DNA of 32,892 nt from Dehalococcoidia bacterium (GTDB lineage Bacteria > Chloroflexota > Dehalococcoidia > Tepidiformales > Tepidiformaceae): contig VXLW01000053.1 in assembly GCA_009841435.1 (NCBI GenBank), forward strand, positions 1 through 32,892, given 5' to 3'. Every line of letters begins with the position of its first letter. The stretch's first letter is position 1. The notes under the pieces are model-generated. The model was not told the origin of the DNA and did not search any database. It worked only from the letters and a program-made list of their open reading frames with translations. Made by a program: the position numbers and the translations under genes. Of this stretch, positions 1 through 7,634 are shown one piece after another.

Positions 1-1
1 C

Positions 2-259
2 CCCGAGACCCAGCCCGCCCCCGGTCCCGACGGCGCACCGGCTGACGGCGGCGAGGGCGGCGAGCAAGCGCTCTCGCCCGAGGCCCTCGAGGAGCAGCTT
101 GCCGCCATCGACGCCGAGGTCGCCCAGCTGCGAGAAGAGGCCGGCGAGGTGCTGAGCGCTCGCGAGGCGCTCGCCATCCTCGAATTGCTGGAGGAACGCA
201 GCCGTCTCTCGGCACAGAATCCCGTCCGCGGAGTCTGGACCGATGCCAGCGACTATTGA
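2..259 (+). CDS. C-terminal part of an unknown protein (5' partial)
   Basis: An open frame enters from the left edge and stops at TGA 257-259, giving about 85 residues. The visible part starts with a Pro/Gly/Ala-rich acidic stretch. A Glu/Leu-rich helical segment follows (around residues 27-70) that could form a coiled coil, ending in a short polar tail, ..WTDASDY. No domain is recognised. The frame is supported by its uninterrupted reading and high-GC codon pattern. It lies about 30 bp before the CtaG-like gene on the same strand, so co-transcription is likely. The N-terminus is outside the window and no function can be assigned. Confidence 0.6.
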   Translation, partial: PETQPAPGPDGAPADGGEGGEQALSPEALEEQLAAIDAEVAQLREEAGEVLSAREALAILELLEERSRLSAQNPVRGVWTDASDY

Positions 260-289
260 TCGGTCCCGTAGGCTGGTGGGGGGTCTGTC

Positions 290-1198
290 ATGAGCGACGC
301 CGCCCCGGGCTTCGGCGAGATCATTGCCCAGTTCGCCTTCGATGCGCCCTGGTACGGACTGCTGCTCGCGGCCGCCGGGTTCTACGCGGTCGCATGGTTC
401 CGGGTGCGCGCGGAACACCCTCGCGTCCCTCCCCGTGCCTGGCAGCTCGTCGCCTTCATGCTTGGGTTGGCCCTCATCTTCGTCGCTACGCAGTCTCCCC
501 TCGAGCACTACGGCAACCAGCTCCTCTGGACCGACTTCGCCGGGATGCTGCTCCTCACGATGATCGCCCCTCCCCTCCTCCTTCTCGGCTCGCCCCTCAC
601 CCTCGCCTTCCGCGTGAGCGGTCCGCGCGGACGTGCCCGGCTTCGCCGCCTGTACCGCGGGCGAACCGCCCGCATCGTGGCCATGCCCATCGTCTCGTGG
701 CTCGTCTTCGCGGTCGTCACCTATGCCTGGCAGTTCATGGGCATCACCGAGGAGGCCGCCGAGAACGTCTTCGTGCGCGATGTGCAGCAGCTCTCCCTGC
801 TCGCCGTCTCCCTGCTCTTCTGGTGGCCCGCCCTCTGCGCCGACCCCGTTCCCTGGCGGATGAACCACCCCCTGCGCGTCCTCTACGTCGCCGTCGAGAT
901 GACGCACAAGGGGCTGTTCGGCGGCATGTTCCTCAGCCTCAACACCCCCGTCCACGAGACGTTCGCGGCCAACACGCCCGCCTGGGGTCCCTCGCCCATG
1001 ATGGACCAGCGCCTCGCCATCCTCGTGCTCTGGGTCGGGGGAAGCCTCGTGTTCCTCGTCGCCCTGGCCGCCATCGCCGTCAGCTGGATCCGTTACGAGG
1101 CGCGACAGTCGCACCGCGTCGACCGCCGCCTCGAAGCCCTGCGAGAGGCCCGGCGTGAGCGCGCCCGCGCCCTCGGGAGTGTCTTCGAACGCTCCTAG
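290..1198 (+). CDS. ctaG: CtaG-family cytochrome c oxidase assembly membrane protein
   Basis: This 302-residue protein is strongly hydrophobic, with about seven predicted membrane helices. It has the pattern of the caa3-type CtaG family (Pfam caa3_CtaG). Its residues include a histidine after the second helix (SPLEHYG), the MIAPPLLLLGSPL helix, and the MTHKGLFGGMF helix with a His-Lys pair. A charged C-terminal tail rich in Arg follows the last helix. The family is needed for maturation of caa3-type haem-copper oxidases in the cytoplasmic membrane, probably in copper-centre assembly. The ATG at 290 is preceded by a G-rich stretch at a suitable distance. The gene converges with the CoA-transferase gene on the other strand, 13 bp away. 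No oxidase subunits are visible here. The family call is good; the exact role is inferred. Confidence 0.85.
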   Translation: MSDAAPGFGEIIAQFAFDAPWYGLLLAAAGFYAVAWFRVRAEHPRVPPRAWQLVAFMLGLALIFVATQSPLEHYGNQLLWTDFAGMLLLTMIAPPLLLLGSPLTLAFRVSGPRGRARLRRLYRGRTARIVAMPIVSWLVFAVVTYAWQFMGITEEAAENVFVRDVQQLSLLAVSLLFWWPALCADPVPWRMNHPLRVLYVAVEMTHKGLFGGMFLSLNTPVHETFAANTPAWGPSPMMDQRLAILVLWVGGSLVFLVALAAIAVSWIRYEARQSHRVDRRLEALREARRERARALGSVFERS

Positions 1199-1211
1199 GT
1201 CGGCTTCTCCG

Positions 1212-2687
1212 CTAGATGCCCAGCTCGCCCCACAGCTCGTTCGCCTGCTTCTGCAGGTCGGCCCGGAAGTCGGGATGCGCCACGCTGATCAGCTCGGCGG
1301 CGCGCTGCCGGTGGTTCTTGTCGAGCAGCCTCGCCACCCCGTACTCGGTCACGATCGTGTCCGCCAGGTAGCGCGGGATCGTTACGAGCGTCCCCGCCTC
1401 GTGCTTCGCCACGATCTTCGAGAGCGAGCCCTCGATGGCCGTCGAACGCAGCACCGTGATGGCGCGTCCGTCCGGGCAGAGCGCCGCGCTGATATGCGTG
1501 TCCGGCTGCCCGCCCGTTCCGTTGATCATCTGGCCGCCGTAGCGGTCCTCGCTCGCAATCTGCCCCAGCAGGTCGACCGCCACGGCGCTGTTGATCGAGG
1601 TCATCTGGCTGTTCTGCGACATCAGCGCCGGGTTCAGCAGGTAGTTCGGGTCGTACACCTCGAACGCGGGGTTGTCGTTGATGATCCCGAGGTCCACGCC
1701 GTCGCAGCCCGTCCAGGCCACGGCCACGCAACGCTCCTTGTGGATCGTCTTCCGCGAGTTGTCGATGATGCCCCGCGCCCAGAGCTGCGCCAGCCCCGGC
1801 GACCCCAGCTCCGTGTGCACGCCCAGGTGCTTCGCGTGGTCGAACGCGCCCGCCTTGAACATCAGCGCGCTCGGCGTTCCCACCCCCACCTGGATCGTGT
1901 CGCCGTCCCGGATCAGCGGCGCGAGGTTGTCCGCGATCGCCTGCGCCTCGTCGTCGACCTCCGCCAGCCCGAACGCCTGCCGCACGATCTTCGGCGGGAG
2001 CATGTGGTACATGCTCTCCGCCAGCGCGATTTGGTCGGGACTGGCCATGTCGAGCAGTTCCAGCAACTCCGCGCGGTTCTCCTCGGGCGCCTGCGTGTGC
2101 ACTCGCTCCCGCACCGCCTCGGCGTTCACCGGCTGGATGACGCCCTCGATAAACGCCGCGAACTCGCTCACATGTACCCACACGTCGCCGTGCGCCGGTG
2201 TGATGTTCGGGTCGATCATGCCAATGGTCCTGGGGCAGCGCTTCGTGTACGACTTCCGCGTCCACATGTGCACACCGAACTGCACGTAACCGGCGTCGTT
2301 CGGCTCGCTGCAGGACGTGATCTGCACGTCCGGAAGGCGCGCCTCCTCGCGGCCCGCATCGAACGCCTTCATGCCCAGCATGAACGTGTTCGGCAGGTAG
2401 GTCCCAATCTTGGCGTCGTGCGCCGCCCGCAGCGGCTCGCCGATGAACAGCTCGAATTCGCGCTCGCCGTTCTGGCCGGGGCTGAAGAGCCGCGGCTCCG
2501 TGGGCGAGAGCGCGCGCACGTGCATGCTCCCGAGCTGGTCGGCGCGGTCGGCCAGGGCTGAGGCGAGCTGGGCGGGCGTCAGGACGCCCATCGTCACCAG
2601 GTCGCCGTCGCCGATGAGCGCCATCGCTTCCTCGACGCTGCAGAGGCGCTCCTTGTATGCCTCCCGCCAGTCTCCTGAGTGCGTCAT
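1212..2687 (-). CDS. Acetyl-CoA hydrolase / CoA-transferase family protein
   Basis: This 491-residue protein matches the length and layout of the acetyl-CoA hydrolase / 4-hydroxybutyrate (or propionate/succinate) CoA-transferase family. The GVGTP motif (residues 268-272) is the oxyanion-hole region. The HLGVHTELG segment places Glu293 where family members carry the glutamate that forms the glutamyl-CoA thioester. A GTGGQPD motif near 390-396 marks the C-terminal domain. The family exchanges or hydrolyses CoA on short acyl groups such as acetyl-CoA; the substrate cannot be read from sequence. The ATG at 2687 has an AGGAG 7-8 nt upstream. It lies 10 bp after the Rieske ferredoxin stop and is the last gene of the long minus-strand run. 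A role handling acetyl-CoA from the acetoin-type dehydrogenase upstream is plausible but inferred. Confidence 0.88.
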   Translation of the reverse strand: MTHSGDWREAYKERLCSVEEAMALIGDGDLVTMGVLTPAQLASALADRADQLGSMHVRALSPTEPRLFSPGQNGEREFELFIGEPLRAAHDAKIGTYLPNTFMLGMKAFDAGREEARLPDVQITSCSEPNDAGYVQFGVHMWTRKSYTKRCPRTIGMIDPNITPAHGDVWVHVSEFAAFIEGVIQPVNAEAVRERVHTQAPEENRAELLELLDMASPDQIALAESMYHMLPPKIVRQAFGLAEVDDEAQAIADNLAPLIRDGDTIQVGVGTPSALMFKAGAFDHAKHLGVHTELGSPGLAQLWARGIIDNSRKTIHKERCVAVAWTGCDGVDLGIINDNPAFEVYDPNYLLNPALMSQNSQMTSINSAVAVDLLGQIASEDRYGGQMINGTGGQPDTHISAALCPDGRAITVLRSTAIEGSLSKIVAKHEAGTLVTIPRYLADTIVTEYGVARLLDKNHRQRAAELISVAHPDFRADLQKQANELWGELGI

Positions 2688-2697
2688 GGCCTCGCTC

Positions 2698-3090
2698 CTA
2701 GGTGAAGGTGAAGTTGAACCCCCGCGGATCCTCGTACGACGGCGGCTCGGGCTTCTTGTACTGGACTTCGATCTCGTCCGTGTCCTCGTTGTAGCGCACC
2801 GGGAAGGACGCGACCGGCCGAAACGCCGGCAGCGACTTCGCTGCGCCGTCCCGCACGTCGAACTTGGCGCCGTGGCGGGGGCAGTCGATCTCGTAGCCGA
2901 CGAGCCTGCCCTGGCCGAGCGGTCCGTCGTCGTGGGAGCAGCGGTTCTCGATCGCGAAGTACCCCTCTACGAGGTGGACGAGCACGATCGATTCGTCTCC
3001 GAACTCGATGATCGCGCTCTCGCCCGGCTTCAGCATGTTCGCGGGCCCTACCGGCGTGAAAGGTGTCTCGCTATCGGTCTGCTCGCTCAT
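2698..3090 (-). CDS. Rieske [2Fe-2S] ferredoxin
   Basis: This 130-residue protein is a single Rieske domain. Ligand motifs are C51-x-H53 (CSHDDGPLGQG) and C70-x2-H73 (CPRHGAKFDV), which bind a [2Fe-2S] cluster through two Cys and two His. The conserved phenylalanine and glycines after the second motif are present. It resembles soluble ferredoxins that pass electrons to ring-hydroxylating oxygenases, here longer than usual by a polar C-terminal tail. It follows the Rieske oxygenase alpha-subunit gene by 76 bp on the same strand, so it may be that enzyme's electron donor. No reductase gene is seen. The start at ATG 3090 has GGGAGGAG about 10 nt upstream. The domain call is secure; the partner is inferred. 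Confidence 0.92.
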   Translation of the reverse strand: MSEQTDSETPFTPVGPANMLKPGESAIIEFGDESIVLVHLVEGYFAIENRCSHDDGPLGQGRLVGYEIDCPRHGAKFDVRDGAAKSLPAFRPVASFPVRYNEDTDEIEVQYKKPEPPSYEDPRGFNFTFT

Positions 3091-3116
3091 CCGCTCGTGC
3101 TCCTCCCGTGAGGCAA

Positions 3117-3145
3117 GCGAGCCGCGACCATGGGCCGCGGCTCGC
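3117..3145 (-). terminator. Intercistronic hairpin between oxygenase and ferredoxin genes
   Basis: A perfect 10-bp inverted repeat (GCGAGCCGCG and its complement, 9-nt loop) lies in the 76-bp gap between the Rieske oxygenase stop and the ferredoxin start. There is no T-run after it on the minus strand. It could be a partial terminator, an mRNA-stabilising hairpin or an operator; the sequence does not decide. Confidence 0.4.
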
Positions 3146-3166
3146 CGGTGCGGTCTCGCGCCGGTC

Positions 3167-4447
3167 CTAGCGGTCCGGCCCGTAGATGTAGTCGTCGATC
3201 GTCTTGTGCATGTGACGGATGCGCCGCTCGCGGTAGTTGATGAGCAGCCCCTTGTAGGCCCGCGAGTTCATCCCCTTCTGCACGCGCGGCAGATTGTAGG
3301 AATCCTGGTCGAGGACGAGTCCGATGGAGATCTCGCCGTGCTTGTACGTCGTGTGGGCCGGTCGCGGCGGCGGGTCCGCCCCATCCGGAATGCGCGTGTA
3401 GTTCTGCAGGTCGAAGTACATCTTGTTCGGGTCCGTCGCGTGCGGACGCTGCCGGAACACCATCACGCCTGTGTGGTGCGTGTTCAGCGTGATGCTCGGG
3501 AAGATGTAGTAGTGGTAGTCGTCCGTCATCTGGTCGTCGTTGAGCTCTGAGACGTCGATCCCGCGCGCTTCCGTGCTCTCGCGGGCCGCCGTCTGCATCA
3601 TCGTGCGGACTTCTTCCGGCGCCCCGTCGAACTCATCCGGGTCGATGCCGGCGCGCACCAGCATGCCTTGCAGTGCGTCCGTGATCTCGTCCTTGTTCGG
3701 GTAGCGCGGGCTCAGCAGCCCGAACGGCACCAGGTAGCGGTTGTGGCGGTCGTACAGGTCGATCTGCACATGGATGTCGTCCAGCGACTCGAGCAGCTGC
3801 GGGTGGATGCCCTGCACGTGGTAGACCTCGTTGAAGGCATCCACGGAGGCCTTCCAGTTTGTGTCCCACTCGATCGTCTTGTCCTGGACGATGTACATCT
3901 TCTCGAAGTGGTACGGGTCGATGTGCTCCGGCAGCACGCCCAGGAACTCTTCGAGGGGCTCCGCGTCCGGGTTCATGTTGAACCAGACCCAGCCGGCCCA
4001 GGTGTCGCACGGCACTTCGACGAGCGCCGTCTCCTGGGGAACGCCCTGGGTGAAGGTGTCCTCGTCCGGGACGAACTTCTTCGAGCCGTCGAGGTTGAAC
4101 TCGAAGAAGTGGTACGCGCACTGGAAGCTCTCCGCATGCCCCATGCCGGGGTTGCGGATCTGGTTCCCGCGGTGGGGGCAGACGTTGTAGAAGGCGCGGA
4201 CCTTGTCCTCCGCCTCGCGCACGATCAGGAACGACTCCGGCCCCAGCTCGGTGGTGAAGTAGTCACCTACGTTGGGGATGTCCTGCTCCCGCCCGGCGAC
4301 GTTCCACACCTTCGTCCACATGCGCTCCCACTCGAGCTCCATGAACTCCTTCGAGGTGTAGCGTTCCTTCGGGATCAGCTCCGTGCCCAGCAGGGGCTCC
4401 GGCGCCTTCTCCTGGGGGGTGCCCTTCACTCGTGCTTCAACAACCAC
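3167..4447 (-). CDS. Rieske non-haem iron oxygenase, alpha subunit
   Basis: This 426-residue protein has the two-domain layout of aromatic-ring-hydroxylating oxygenase alpha subunits. The N-terminal Rieske domain carries C90-x-H92 and C110-x2-H113. The catalytic domain has the ferrous-iron site in EVYHVQGIH: H210 and H215, with Glu207 at the position that usually bridges the Rieske and iron sites. Asp is usual there, but Glu occurs in CntA-like and choline-monooxygenase-like members. The likely third ligand is the Asp in LVLDQDSYN near the C-terminus. Such enzymes insert oxygen into aromatic or quaternary-ammonium substrates; the substrate is unknown. The start is GTG 4447 with AAGGAG seven nt upstream. 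It is followed by a Rieske ferredoxin, and no beta-subunit gene is visible. Confidence 0.9.
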   Translation of the reverse strand: MVVEARVKGTPQEKAPEPLLGTELIPKERYTSKEFMELEWERMWTKVWNVAGREQDIPNVGDYFTTELGPESFLIVREAEDKVRAFYNVCPHRGNQIRNPGMGHAESFQCAYHFFEFNLDGSKKFVPDEDTFTQGVPQETALVEVPCDTWAGWVWFNMNPDAEPLEEFLGVLPEHIDPYHFEKMYIVQDKTIEWDTNWKASVDAFNEVYHVQGIHPQLLESLDDIHVQIDLYDRHNRYLVPFGLLSPRYPNKDEITDALQGMLVRAGIDPDEFDGAPEEVRTMMQTAARESTEARGIDVSELNDDQMTDDYHYYIFPSITLNTHHTGVMVFRQRPHATDPNKMYFDLQNYTRIPDGADPPPRPAHTTYKHGEISIGLVLDQDSYNLPRVQKGMNSRAYKGLLINYRERRIRHMHKTIDDYIYGPDR

Positions 4448-4549
4448 GCCTTCACTCCTTGGACTCTTTGTCCGTTTCGATTACCCGGGTGCCTGGCGAC
4501 GGGTAGCCGGATTTTACGCGAAACAGGTCCGGCCCGCCCCTTCGAGCGG

Positions 4550-5068
4550 CTAGTACGAACCCGGCGTGGGCACGATCTCCGTGCCCATTTCTTCCGGCTC
4601 CATCCCCAGCGTGATCAGCACCTTCGAGAGGCTCATGAAGAGCCCCACGCCCAGCGCCATCTCGACGATCTCGGGGTCGCTGAAGTGCTCCCGCAGCCGC
4701 TCCTGCACCTCGGGCGTTACCTGCCTCGGGTCCCCGATGATCGCATCCGTCAGGGCGATCGCCGCCTTGTCCCGCGAGGACAGGTCCGACTCTTCGTAGC
4801 CGTCCTCGATCTCCGTTACCTGGTCCTCGGTCAGTCCTTGCTCACGCGCCACGGCGAAGCGAACGTTCTTTCAGTAGCCGCAGTCCGTCACGCGGGCGTT
4901 TCGCATCCGCGTGACCTCCTTCGTGCGGTGGTCGAGCGCGCCCTTGCTCCAGAACGTCCCGTAGAGCATCCCGAAGGCGCCCGCCAGCCCCGGCTGGTGC
5001 GCCAGCGCCGTGCCGAAGCTGGCCTCCTCGCCCGGTATCGCCGAACTCACTCGTGGTTTGGTCGACAT
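4550..5068 (-). CDS. AhpD/carboxymuconolactone-decarboxylase-like protein with in-frame TGA: selenoprotein candidate
   Basis: Two open segments in the same frame are separated only by TGA at 4871-4873. Read through, they give a 172-residue AhpD-like protein. The ATG at 5068 has an AAGGAGG Shine-Dalgarno at ideal spacing. The active-site region reads E51-x11-C63-G-Y-[TGA66]-KNVR70, so the TGA replaces the second Cys of the C-x-x-C motif. In AhpD that cysteine is the nucleophile, activated by the conserved Glu. About 106 codons follow with good conservation (LSKVLITLGM) and a TAG stop. A small hairpin lies just after the TGA. AhpD-like selenoproteins with Sec at the redox motif are known, so selenocysteine is the best reading. 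A nonsense mutation or sequencing error (TGC to TGA) remains possible. It lies 19 bp behind a paralogue in the same operon. The role would be thiol/selenol peroxide or redox chemistry. Confidence 0.72.
4840..4873 (-). promoter_or_regulatory. Candidate bacterial SECIS hairpin after the in-frame TGA
   Basis: On the minus strand, 17 nt after the TGA, CGC pairs with GCG around a 4-nt loop, CGUG (4853-4850). An outer GCU/AGC pairing extends the stem with a bulge. Bacterial SECIS elements sit in the coding region directly after UGA, with a G in the first two apical loop positions; the loop here has G second. The stem is short and this is hand folding, so it is suggestive only. Confidence 0.4.
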
Positions 5069-5087
5069 CGCATCCTCCTTCGGGACA

Positions 5088-5588
5088 TCAGTAGATCGGC
5101 CCCTCGCTCGAGGCCGGCATCGCCGCCTCGACCGGTGCGGGCTCGGTGCCCAGCGCCAGGCGCAGGCGGCAGTTCGCATCGAACAGCGCCACCCCGATCG
5201 TCAGCGCCACCACCCCCGACTCGCCGAAGTGTGCGTTCAGGTCCGCGTACTCCTCGTCGGTCAGGTCGTGGTGCTGCCAGGGCATCTTCTCGGCCAGCGT
5301 CAGCGCGGCCTGCTCCTGTTCGCTGAACAGGTCGCTGCCCGCCCAGTCCGCGAGCGCCGCGACCTGCGCGTCGCTCACGCCGGATTCGGCGTGGCGAACG
5401 GCCAGCTCGGCCTCGCAGTCGTGCAACTGCGCGACCCGCAACCGGCACAGTTCGAGCAGGCTCGCGGGCAGCAGCTCCTCATCCCAGAGCTTCCCGTAGA
5501 AGGCCGCGTACAGATCGCGCAACTCGGGCCGCAGGCCCAGCGCCGCATCGAACGGCGCGCTTCCTTCTGCTCCCTTGAGCCAGGTCAT
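5088..5588 (-). CDS. AhpD/carboxymuconolactone-decarboxylase-like protein, one active-site Cys missing
   Basis: This 166-residue protein has an AhpD-like helical core. The segment LELCRLRVAQLHDCEAELAVRH aligns with the usual E-x(n)-C-x-x-C-x3-H/R motif. The first cysteine (DC) is present, but the second position is Glu (C-E-A-E), so the redox C-x-x-C is broken. The gene lies directly upstream of the TGA-containing paralogue (19 bp gap), and the two may form a hetero-oligomer or act in sequence. Ordinary AhpD peroxidase chemistry is unlikely; decarboxylase-like or structural roles are possible. The start at ATG 5588 has only a weak ribosome-binding site. The family assignment is good and the function unknown. 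Confidence 0.8.
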   Translation of the reverse strand: MTWLKGAEGSAPFDAALGLRPELRDLYAAFYGKLWDEELLPASLLELCRLRVAQLHDCEAELAVRHAESGVSDAQVAALADWAGSDLFSEQEQAALTLAEKMPWQHHDLTDEEYADLNAHFGESGVVALTIGVALFDANCRLRLALGTEPAPVEAAMPASSEGPIY

Positions 5589-5635
5589 GGGCGCATTCTC
5601 AGGGCGGGACCCGACCGCCGCAACGCCGTCCCGTG

Positions 5636-6154
5636 TCAGGTTGCCGCAGCCTGCGGGATTCGCACCCGTCCCAGCCGCTGCGCGACCTCCGTGATCCCCA
5701 CCGCAAAGGTCGCCGGGATCAGTTCACCCCGCTCGATCGCCGCGATGAACATCGGCAGGATCGTCATCAACACGCGGATGCGTACGGACTCGCGCGCGTG
5801 CCACTCTTCCGACACCCGCCCCTCCGCCACCATCTCCTCGAGGTCCTTCGGCAGGTAGACCCCGCCACGGCGCGCGTACGCCATCGTTGCGACAACCGCC
5901 ATCGCCCGTGGGTCGAGGTCGGTGCGGTGGAAGCCGGCGCTCTGGCTGGCCGGGAACCGCTGGATCGCCCCCTGGACGTTCTGGTGCAGGGCCTCTGCCT
6001 CTACGGCCGCCCCTGCGATGGCCCCTTCCGGGTCCTCTAGCTCCGACGTCAGCAGCGCGCCCCCCGCCAGCTCCGCCTCCGCCGCAGCCGTCACGTCCTC
6101 AATGCTGGCCCCCTCCGCGGAAAGGGACTTCAGGTGGTCGATCAGCGCGCCCAT
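5636..6154 (-). CDS. Unknown protein
   Basis: This 172-residue protein was not recognised. The first third is acidic and Ala/Glu-rich. The second half contains a conserved-looking segment, DLDPRAMAVVATMAYARRGGVYLP, then an amphipathic or hydrophobic helix (VLMTILPMFIAAIERG) and a basic end. It has no signal peptide and no clear metal or nucleotide motif. The ATG at 6154 has GGAGG about five nt upstream. It sits between E3 and the first AhpD-like gene on the same strand, 70 bp after the E3 stop and 47 bp before the next start, so it is probably co-transcribed with them. Confidence 0.7.
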   Translation of the reverse strand: MGALIDHLKSLSAEGASIEDVTAAAEAELAGGALLTSELEDPEGAIAGAAVEAEALHQNVQGAIQRFPASQSAGFHRTDLDPRAMAVVATMAYARRGGVYLPKDLEEMVAEGRVSEEWHARESVRIRVLMTILPMFIAAIERGELIPATFAVGITEVAQRLGRVRIPQAAAT

Positions 6155-6224
6155 GACCGCCTCCGCGATCGCGTCCTGCCCTTACTGTACAGCCGCGAGA
6201 AAGCCCTCGGCGGCGCCGGAAGGG

Positions 6225-7622
6225 CTAGACGTGCAGCACCCGGTCGTAGGCGTCGAGCACCGACTCGTGCATCGCCTCCGAGATCGTCGGATGCGGGAAC
6301 ACGGTCTCCATCAGCTCGGCCTCGGTCGTCTCCAGGCCCATCGCGACAACGAACCCCTGGATCATCTCCGTCACGTCCGGGCCCACCATGTGCGCCCCGA
6401 GCAGCTCGTCCGTATCGGCGTCGAAGACCGTCTTCACCATGCCGCCCGTGTCGCCCACGGCGATCGCCTTGCCGTTCCCGACCAGCGGGAAACGCCCAAC
6501 GCGCACGCTGAAGCCGGCCTCCTGCGCCGCCGCCTCGGTCAGGCCGACGCTCGCCACCTGCGGGTGGCAGTAGGTGCAGCCGGGGATGCGCCGCCGCTCC
6601 ATCGGCCGCGCCGAGGGCAGCCCTGCGATCCGCTCCACGCAGATCACGCCCTCGTGCATCGCCTTGTGCGCCAGCAGCGGCGGCCCGGCAACGTCGCCGA
6701 TGGCGTAGAGCCCCGGCTCGCCCGTCTCCAGCCACTCGTTCACGACGATCGCCCCGCGGTCGACCGTGGCCGCCGTCGCTTCGAGCCCGAGGCCCTCGAC
6801 GTTGCCGGTCACGCCCACCGCCAGGATGGCGCGGTCGAAGGTTGCCTCGACCGTGCCCTCCTCGGTTGCGATCGTGGCCGTCACGCTGTTGTCGCCCTTT
6901 TCGAGCGATTCCACCGTGGCGTTCGTGTGAATCGCGATGCCCTGCTTCTCGAACTCTTCACGTGCGAAGGCCGAGATCTCCTCGTCCTCCACGGGCAGGA
7001 TGCGGGGCAGCACCTCCACCACCGTCACCTCCGCCCCGAGCGAACGGTAGAAGCTCGCGAATTCGACGCCGATCGCGCCCGACCCGATGACCAGCAGCGA
7101 GTCGGGCATCATCGTTGGGACCATCGCTTCCTTGTACGTCCAGACCAGCTCGCCGTCGGGCTCCAGGCCCGGGAGCGAACGCGGCCGCGCGCCCGTTGCC
7201 ACGATGATGTTGTCCGCGCCCAGTTCGGCGACGGTCTCGCCGTCCTTCTCGACGACGATCCCGCCCCCGCCTGTGAGTCGCGCTGCCCCGTCGAACACCT
7301 GGATCTTGTTCTTCCGCATGAGGAACTTGACGCCGCTGTTGAGCTGGCGCGCCACCGATCGCGAGCGACTCACGACCTTGTCCAGGTCGAACGAGGCCTC
7401 GGCCGTCAGGCCGTAGCGCTCGGCGTCCTGCATCTCGCGGTAGAGGTCGGCCGTGTGCAGGAGGGTCTTGGTGGGAATGCAGCCCCAGTTCAGGCAGATG
7501 CCCCCGAGGTGCTCGCGCTCCACGAGGGCCGTCTCCAGTCCGAGCTGCGACGCCCGAATCGCGGCCACATAGCCGCCCGGGCCGCCGCCCACCACTACGA
7601 CATCGAACGTTGTTTCCGCCAT
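6225..7622 (-). CDS. lpdA: Dihydrolipoyl dehydrogenase (E3)
   Basis: This 465-residue flavoprotein has every hallmark of E3. An N-terminal FAD-binding GGGPGG motif is at 12-17. The redox disulfide is in GGICLNWGCIPTK (C43 and C48). A second dinucleotide motif, GSGAIGVEFA, lies mid-protein, and GDVAG is in the FAD domain. The C-terminal HPTISE (H444, E449) is the catalytic His-Glu pair supplied to the partner subunit. It reoxidises the dihydrolipoyl groups of the E2 subunit and reduces NAD. It follows the E2 gene by 12 bp in the order E1 alpha, E1 beta, AcoX, E2, E3. The start at ATG 7622 has GGGGAGGGG upstream. No lipoyl domain is fused to it. The identification is secure. Confidence 0.97.
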   Translation of the reverse strand: MAETTFDVVVVGGGPGGYVAAIRASQLGLETALVEREHLGGICLNWGCIPTKTLLHTADLYREMQDAERYGLTAEASFDLDKVVSRSRSVARQLNSGVKFLMRKNKIQVFDGAARLTGGGGIVVEKDGETVAELGADNIIVATGARPRSLPGLEPDGELVWTYKEAMVPTMMPDSLLVIGSGAIGVEFASFYRSLGAEVTVVEVLPRILPVEDEEISAFAREEFEKQGIAIHTNATVESLEKGDNSVTATIATEEGTVEATFDRAILAVGVTGNVEGLGLEATAATVDRGAIVVNEWLETGEPGLYAIGDVAGPPLLAHKAMHEGVICVERIAGLPSARPMERRRIPGCTYCHPQVASVGLTEAAAQEAGFSVRVGRFPLVGNGKAIAVGDTGGMVKTVFDADTDELLGAHMVGPDVTEMIQGFVVAMGLETTEAELMETVFPHPTISEAMHESVLDAYDRVLHV

Positions 7623-7634
7623 CGTGCCCCTCCC

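Noticed and set aside
1155-2561. A 468-codon + strand frame
   Set aside because: It lies opposite the well-supported CoA-transferase gene and has the same antisense composition.
4871-4873. Simple pseudogene or two separate genes split by the TGA
   Set aside because: The frame is unbroken on both sides, the downstream part has no ribosome-binding site of its own, and the stop sits exactly on the catalytic Cys codon. Not fully excluded, however.
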